9,087 bases of DNA from JBGQDM01 sp041495845 (GTDB taxonomy: Bacteria > Acidobacteriota > Terriglobia > Terriglobales > Acidobacteriaceae). A program made the translations under genes and the position numbers. The stretch lies in assembly GCA_041495845.1 (NCBI GenBank), contig JBGQDM010000119.1, positions 1-9,087 on the forward strand. Direction: 5' to 3'. The notes under the pieces were generated by a model. That model did no database searches and was not told the DNA's origin. It saw nothing but the letters and a program-made list of their open reading frames with translations. Shown here in pieces: positions 4,668 through 9,087 of this stretch; positions within the stretch are counted from its first letter, which is position 1, and every line of letters starts with the position of its first letter.

Positions 4668-7600
4668 ATGAAGCAACGCAGCAGTGGCACACCCCGTTTC
4701 GTCCCCACACTTGGGCTGGGCTTGGCCGTAGCGGCCATGCTGTTCGCCCTGGTTACGACCGCCAGCGCGCAGGTCACCGCCACCGTCCAGGGCAAGGTCT
4801 TTGACACCAGCGGGGCCGTGATCCCCGGCGCAGTGGTTACAGCCGTCAACGCCGCCACGCAGGTTTCCCGCTCCGCTACCTCGAACGCGGCCGGCGACTA
4901 TCAGATCAGCCTGCTGCCGGTTGGCGAATACACGGTGACCACCGAAAAAGCCGGCTTCAAGAAATCGGCCAAGAAGTTGACCCTGGCCGTGGGCGCGATT
5001 GCCAATCTCGACTTCGGCTTGGAAGTTGGGGCCGTGGATCTGCAGGTCACGGTGCAAGACGTTGGCGAAGTGGCAGAGCCGACGCGCACCATGGTCAGCT
5101 CGGTGATTGACACGCAGAAGATTGAGAACCTGCCGGTGAACGGCCGCCAGTTTATTGACTTTGCGCTGCTCGCTCCCGGCGTGAAGATCGGCGACACCAC
5201 CTCCGGCAGTACGGACGTGATCATCGAGCCCGTGACCAAGCTTTCCTTCGCCGGCCAGAACATCCATTACAACTTCATCGCGGTGGATGGCGCGGACAAT
5301 ATTTCGACGGCTTCGGGAGTGCAAAAGTACACTCCGTCGCAGGAAGCGGTGCGCGAATTCCGCGTAGTGAACAGCAGCTACAGCACAGAGTTCGGGCGCG
5401 CTGTCGGCGGCATTGTCAACATCATCACCAAGAGCGGCACCAACAAGTTGCACGGGTCAGTCTATGAATACTTCCGCAACGACAAGCTGGATGCAGGCAG
5501 CCTCCTCGCCTCGTCCGACCCGGTGACCGGTAAGAAACTGAACCGGCTGCAGCAGAACCAGTACGGCTTCACGCTGGGCGGGCCGGTGGTGAAAAACAAG
5601 ACCTTTCTGTTTGGCAACTACGAAGGCCAGCGCCGTCGCGAGTCGCCGTACTACAACTCGATCATTCTGAACCGCATTGACGACATCAATGCGTTCAAGG
5701 CGGGAATCGGGTTTCCGCTGGAAAACCTGAACGTAATCCGCAACACGGACTATGACAATGTGCTGCTCCGGTTAGACCACACCATCAACCAGAAGAACAA
5801 CCTGTTCGTACGTTACTTTTTCAACCACGGCAAGCTAAGCCATTACTCGCCGCTGAACGATGGCTTCGATCTGCCTTCGGGCTTCAAGAGCAACGACTCC
5901 AAAGACCACTCGATTGTGGGCAATCTCTCGACCACGCTCTCATCCAGCCTGGTGAATGAGTTGCGCCTGCAGTTTGCCAACCGCACCTACGACTTTCCCA
6001 CCGAGACTTCGCAGCCCCATATCGAAGTGGCCAACCAGTTCGCCATCGGGTTGAACCGCGGCAACCCGGACTTCTACCGCGAGAAGCGCTTCGAAATTGT
6101 GGACAACGTGACCAAGAATTTTGGTAAACACACCCTCACCTTCGGCGGGACCTACAACTTTGTTCGCACCACCGAGTCCTTCCCCCTCTTCTACCCGTTT
6201 GAGTCCGTATTTGTTTGCATCAAGGCCACCGATGCGCCGTTTTGCGGCGGTTCCAATCTGTTTGATCACACCCCGGCGGTGATTTTCTTTGAGCGTTTTC
6301 AGGCATCCTCGGGCTTCAAGGAGCCAAGCATTCTTGAAGGCACCGGTGTCTACCAGCTGAACCACTACCCTGCTTCCGTACGCAACGGCGCGGTGGGCTC
6401 GCTGGACCACACCTACAGCGGCGTCTTCGTGCAGGACAACTGGCGCGCAACCTCGCACATGACGGTGAACCTTGGGGTGCGATCGGATTGGGAGACCTGG
6501 CCGAGCCGGGTGTTGAACACACAGCACGGCGTCGACCCGCGATTGGGTGTGGCCTACAGTCTGGGGACGTCGCGCAACTTCGTGGTTCGCGGCGGCATCG
6601 GCCTGTTCCACGGCATTATTCCAGCGCCACTGCTGGCCTGCCAGAAGCCTTCCTGCGGCGGCAACAACACGTTCCGCCCGGAAGAGAACGGCCTGAACTC
6701 GGTGACCCAACTCTATGGCTTTGCCAGCAACGGTGGCCCCGGCGGCGGGTTCCAGCAGGCCTTTGACCAGCTGGTCACCAACGGCACCTACCCCGATTTT
6801 GCGACCTATGACGACACCGTTCCGTTCACCTTCACCGGTCCGGTCAGCATTGTGCGCTTCACCCAGAACCACAAACTGCCCTACGGCATTCAACACAGCT
6901 TGTCGCTTGAGTTTGAGCCCATGAAGGACCACGTGCTCAACATTAGTTATCTGCGCACGCACGGGGTCCATCTGGGCAGCTTCTACAACATCAACCAGGC
7001 GCCGAACGGCGCGATTTGCGGTCTGCATGACGCCCAGGGTGGAACCGGTTGCAAAGAGCAGTTCGCCCCAGCCAGCGGCAATTTCGTCTATTTCGAGGCG
7101 GATTCGCGCTGGTACTCGGAGTTCGACGGTCTGCTGGTCACCCTCAACAAGCGCATGTCGCACCACGTTTCCTATGGCCTCAGCTACACCTGGTCAAAGA
7201 GCCTGGACGACGGCCCCAATCCCAGCTTTGTGCTGATTCCGCAGAACACGTTTGACTTCCACTCCGAGAAAGCGCTCTCGGCGGACCATGCGGCGCACCG
7301 CTTCGTGGCCAACGCCACCTTTACCGGACCGACCAAGAAACATTTCCTGGTCAACGACTGGCAGCTCTCCACCATCGTCTCCATGGAGTCGCCGCACTAC
7401 TTCACCAAGTTTGCCGGCCTCGACACCAACGGCGACGGGTTCACGAACAACGACCGCATCGGCGTTGAAGGGCGCAACACCTTCAAGGGTGATAGTTTCC
7501 AGAGTGTGGACCTGCGCGTCTCACGCAGCTTCAAGCTCGGGGAGAGATTCGAACTGCAGGGGATCGCCGAAGCCTTCAACCTCGTCAACACGGTCAACGT

Positions 7601-7775
7601 ACGCTTCTTCAACACGGTGTACGGCTGCTGCAACACGGTTAGCGGCCAGCCGGATTTCAATCCGGCAGGCACTCCGGGCACCTTTCGCGACGGTTCCTTC
7701 AACCCGGCGTACGGTACGCCACGCGCCATCTTTAATCCACGCCAGATCCAGTTTGCTTTGAGGTTGTCTTTCTAG
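4668..7775 (+). CDS. TonB-dependent receptor with carboxypeptidase-regulatory-like domain (Oar-like)
   Basis: A 1,035-residue outer-membrane receptor for energised import of a large or scarce substrate. It has a signal peptide with cleavage after ASA (34|35), then a carboxypeptidase-regulatory-like beta-sandwich (about 37-118; GAVIPGAVVTAVN at 49-61, GDYQISLLPVGEYTV at 76-90). A plug domain (about 130-260) follows, containing IENLPVNGRQF (152-162) and EFGRAVGGIVNIITKSGTN (241-259), and then a beta-barrel to the C-terminus. The chain ends in the strand FALRLSF, whose final Phe is the usual signal for barrel assembly. A calcium-loop-like DTNGDGFTNND (919-929) is common in this receptor group. 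All eight cysteines form four close pairs: 517/526, 658/663, 784/795 and 987/988. GGAGG stands 9 bases before the ATG. No TonB box is certain. Neighbouring lactonase-like and aldehyde dehydrogenase genes suggest import of an organic nutrient; the substrate is unknown. Confidence 0.95.
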   Translation: MKQRSSGTPRFVPTLGLGLAVAAMLFALVTTASAQVTATVQGKVFDTSGAVIPGAVVTAVNAATQVSRSATSNAAGDYQISLLPVGEYTVTTEKAGFKKSAKKLTLAVGAIANLDFGLEVGAVDLQVTVQDVGEVAEPTRTMVSSVIDTQKIENLPVNGRQFIDFALLAPGVKIGDTTSGSTDVIIEPVTKLSFAGQNIHYNFIAVDGADNISTASGVQKYTPSQEAVREFRVVNSSYSTEFGRAVGGIVNIITKSGTNKLHGSVYEYFRNDKLDAGSLLASSDPVTGKKLNRLQQNQYGFTLGGPVVKNKTFLFGNYEGQRRRESPYYNSIILNRIDDINAFKAGIGFPLENLNVIRNTDYDNVLLRLDHTINQKNNLFVRYFFNHGKLSHYSPLNDGFDLPSGFKSNDSKDHSIVGNLSTTLSSSLVNELRLQFANRTYDFPTETSQPHIEVANQFAIGLNRGNPDFYREKRFEIVDNVTKNFGKHTLTFGGTYNFVRTTESFPLFYPFESVFVCIKATDAPFCGGSNLFDHTPAVIFFERFQASSGFKEPSILEGTGVYQLNHYPASVRNGAVGSLDHTYSGVFVQDNWRATSHMTVNLGVRSDWETWPSRVLNTQHGVDPRLGVAYSLGTSRNFVVRGGIGLFHGIIPAPLLACQKPSCGGNNTFRPEENGLNSVTQLYGFASNGGPGGGFQQAFDQLVTNGTYPDFATYDDTVPFTFTGPVSIVRFTQNHKLPYGIQHSLSLEFEPMKDHVLNISYLRTHGVHLGSFYNINQAPNGAICGLHDAQGGTGCKEQFAPASGNFVYFEADSRWYSEFDGLLVTLNKRMSHHVSYGLSYTWSKSLDDGPNPSFVLIPQNTFDFHSEKALSADHAAHRFVANATFTGPTKKHFLVNDWQLSTIVSMESPHYFTKFAGLDTNGDGFTNNDRIGVEGRNTFKGDSFQSVDLRVSRSFKLGERFELQGIAEAFNLVNTVNVRFFNTVYGCCNTVSGQPDFNPAGTPGTFRDGSFNPAYGTPRAIFNPRQIQFALRLSF

Positions 7776-7783
7776 GGTGACGC

Positions 7784-7799
7784 GGAGACATGGAGACAT
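7784..7799 (+). repeat. Perfect 8-base tandem duplication GGAGACAT
   Basis: GGAGACAT occurs twice in immediate succession, 8 bases after the receptor stop codon. The 69-base spacer to the next gene also has GTGACG (7777-7782) facing CGTCAC (7808-7813), a 6-base inverted repeat with a 25-base loop and no T-run. No terminator or promoter is evident, so the lactonase-like gene may be read from the receptor transcript. Confidence 0.35.
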
Positions 7800-7844
7800 C
7801 ACTGGCACGTCACTAATAACGAGGCGCACGGAAACCACCAACTC

Positions 7845-8786
7845 ATGCTGAGCGACATGAAAACCACGCTGCCCACGGCTCTGGTGTCCCCGGCCCGGGA
7901 TACGGACTATTCCATCTGGTCGATGGCGTACTGCCAGGCGGACATGCCGTACGACTTCTTTGGCGGGGCCGGGCTGTTCAGCAATAAGGGCATGCTGAAA
8001 ATTCCCATGCTTTACACGCTGTTGGTGGGCGGGGAGGTGGGCGGGAAAAAGCATGTCGCGCTGGTGGACTGCGGCTTCAAGCAGAAAAAATGGTTGCAAC
8101 GCTACGCGTTCTCGGGATGGGAAGATCCCAGCACCGTGCTCGAGCGCGTGGGGTACTCTCCCGCAGACGTGGAAACCATCCTGGTCACGCACATGCATTT
8201 CGACCACATGGGAAATTTCGAAGCGTTTCCGAACGCCAAACTGTACGTGCAACTGGACGAATACGTGGGCTGGGTGCAGGCAGTGAGTCTGGCCCGCGAA
8301 CTCGGCGAGAAGGAAGAAACGTCCTGGATCTTTTCTTCTTTTGATCCCGACGATCTGGTGCGTGCGTCCAGCGGAATCGTTGACGGAAGGCTCAGATTCA
8401 TTCACGGGGATGTTGAGGTTTTGCCCGGCATTACCGCCCATCTCGCCAAGGACTCGCACACGTTTGGCACGCAGTGGTTTTGGGTGCGCACGCGGAATGG
8501 TCCGTACGCCATCGTCGGTGACACCGTCTACTGGTACTCCAACGTCGAGGCCAACTGGCCTCCTGGCTACCATCAAGGGAATGCATTCAACCAGATTTAC
8601 ACCTATCGCACGCTGCGGAACGTGGTTCAGGGCGAGACGAAGCGAATCATTCCTGGACACGATCCCCTGATCTGGGAGCGGCACCCGACCTGGATCCCCA
8701 GAGAGATCAACCAGGTGGCGGAAGTAAATCTTGCGCAACAGGATCCTTCTCGAAATCCCAAGAAGAGAAGTGTAGCGGGACGTTAA
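7845..8786 (+). CDS. Metallo-beta-lactamase-fold hydrolase, AHL-lactonase-like
   Basis: A 313-residue zinc hydrolase similar in layout to N-acyl-homoserine lactonases and other lactone-opening enzymes of the AiiA/AttM type. The metal ligands are present: THMHFDHMG (115-123) gives His116, His118, Asp120 and His121; DSHTFG (203-208) gives His205; VGDTVY (224-229) gives the bridging Asp226; and IIPGHDP (268-274) gives His272. The usual TPGHTPGH segment is replaced by AKDSHTFGTQ. An aromatic stretch with WYSNVEANWPPGYHQ (230-244) follows the bridging Asp and may line the substrate pocket. No signal peptide is seen, so it probably acts in the cytoplasm. Start choice is uncertain: the ATG at 7845 or at 7857 (residue 5), neither with a strong ribosome-binding site. 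It lies between the receptor and an aldehyde dehydrogenase. The true substrate could be an acyl-homoserine lactone, a gamma-lactone or another cyclic ester. Confidence 0.85.
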   Translation: MLSDMKTTLPTALVSPARDTDYSIWSMAYCQADMPYDFFGGAGLFSNKGMLKIPMLYTLLVGGEVGGKKHVALVDCGFKQKKWLQRYAFSGWEDPSTVLERVGYSPADVETILVTHMHFDHMGNFEAFPNAKLYVQLDEYVGWVQAVSLARELGEKEETSWIFSSFDPDDLVRASSGIVDGRLRFIHGDVEVLPGITAHLAKDSHTFGTQWFWVRTRNGPYAIVGDTVYWYSNVEANWPPGYHQGNAFNQIYTYRTLRNVVQGETKRIIPGHDPLIWERHPTWIPREINQVAEVNLAQQDPSRNPKKRSVAGR

Positions 8787-8838
8787 TGGCCCCGTTGGGA
8801 TCGAGTTGGCCGACGCTTGGCCTGGCGACGAAATCACG

Positions 8839-9087
8839 ATGACCCACGCAGTTCAATTCGAGGCGCCGGAGATCAGCAAATTGCGGGACCTGCAGCTCTA
8901 CATTGACGGCCGGCCGACGCAGCCCTTGAGTGGCAAGTATTTTGAGACGGTGAACCCCGCCACCGAGGAAGTGATTTGCCGGGTGGCCGAAGCCGACAGT
9001 CGCGACGTGGATCTGGCGGTGGCGGCGGCGAGGAGGGCTTTCGACGAAGGTCCCTGGCCGCGGATGAAGGTGGCGGACCGATGCCGG
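8839..9087 (+). CDS. NAD(P)-dependent aldehyde dehydrogenase, N-terminal fragment
   Basis: The first 83 codons of an aldehyde dehydrogenase, cut by the right edge. The peptide shows the family's N-terminal pattern: LYIDGRPTQP (20-29), a Gly-Lys-Tyr-Phe turn, TVNPATEEVICRVAEA (38-53), then the helix DVDLAVAAARRAFDEGPWPR (58-77). The latter pattern is shared by betaine-aldehyde, 2-hydroxymuconate-semialdehyde and generic aldehyde dehydrogenases, so the substrate is not assignable; the catalytic Cys and Glu lie beyond the window. The ATG at 8839 begins 52 bases after the lactonase-like stop, on the same strand, consistent with one operon. The ribosome-binding site is weak. The same frame is open back to a TAG at 8773, with a TTG at 8806 as a possible alternative start, but the family match begins only after residue 17. 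Confidence 0.88.
   Translation, partial: MTHAVQFEAPEISKLRDLQLYIDGRPTQPLSGKYFETVNPATEEVICRVAEADSRDVDLAVAAARRAFDEGPWPRMKVADRCR

Noticed and set aside
4500..5453. 317-codon minus-strand open frame over the end of the regulator and the start of the receptor
   Set aside because: Composition-driven shadow of two supported genes; no ribosome-binding site or recognisable domain.
5940..7166. 408-codon open frame on the minus strand inside the receptor gene
   Set aside because: It is antisense to a well-supported receptor coding region, its peptide is rich in His/Arg/Val/Ala without recognisable domains, and long shadow frames are expected in G+C-rich DNA.
7777..7813. GTGACG/CGTCAC inverted repeat after the receptor as a terminator
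   Set aside because: Only 6 base pairs with a 25-base loop and no T-run; more likely chance.
7521..8837. 438-codon open frame on the minus strand spanning the receptor end and the lactonase-like gene
   Set aside because: It is antisense to two clear genes, crosses their spacer, and shows no family motifs.

Overview
The window is G+C-rich bacterial DNA that looks like Acidobacteriota. The main pointer is a roughly 1,000-residue TonB-dependent receptor with an N-terminal carboxypeptidase-regulatory-like domain and an Oar-type barrel, a family strongly expanded in that phylum. The style of the IMP dehydrogenase and of the 'LNWEGQTG' outer-membrane protein also fits. This placement is recognition from memory, not a database result. 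No rRNA, tRNA, insertion sequence, phage gene or CRISPR array was seen.

Left part (1-2752): housekeeping and small accessory genes. A guaB gene (IMP dehydrogenase, minus strand) is followed 10 bases later by the 5' end of a probable VanZ-like membrane protein that runs off the left edge. Divergent from guaB is a hemolysin III/TrhA-family seven-helix membrane protein. Its transcription probably starts from a promoter that overlaps the guaB promoter. Twenty-nine bases after it comes a HigA-type antitoxin with no toxin partner in sight.

Middle (2753-3848): a minus-strand gene for an exported, probably outer-membrane protein of a DUF3034-like type. It is separated from a divergent GntR/FCD regulator by about 190 bases that contain two short inverted repeats.

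Right part (3849-9087): a plus-strand series consisting of a GntR/FCD regulator, a large TonB-dependent receptor, an AHL-lactonase-like metallo-beta-lactamase-fold hydrolase, and the start of an aldehyde dehydrogenase cut by the right edge. The order reads like a substrate-utilisation locus: sense a carboxylate, import a compound across the outer membrane, open a lactone or ester ring, oxidise an aldehyde. It recalls the lactonase plus semialdehyde dehydrogenase pairing of the Agrobacterium blc (attKLM) system, but with a different regulator class and a dedicated receptor. The substrate cannot be read from the sequence. The most interesting non-coding signals are a 16-base tandem repeat and three TGAGGC elements in front of the receptor, and an inverted repeat over a TTGACA box in front of the regulator.
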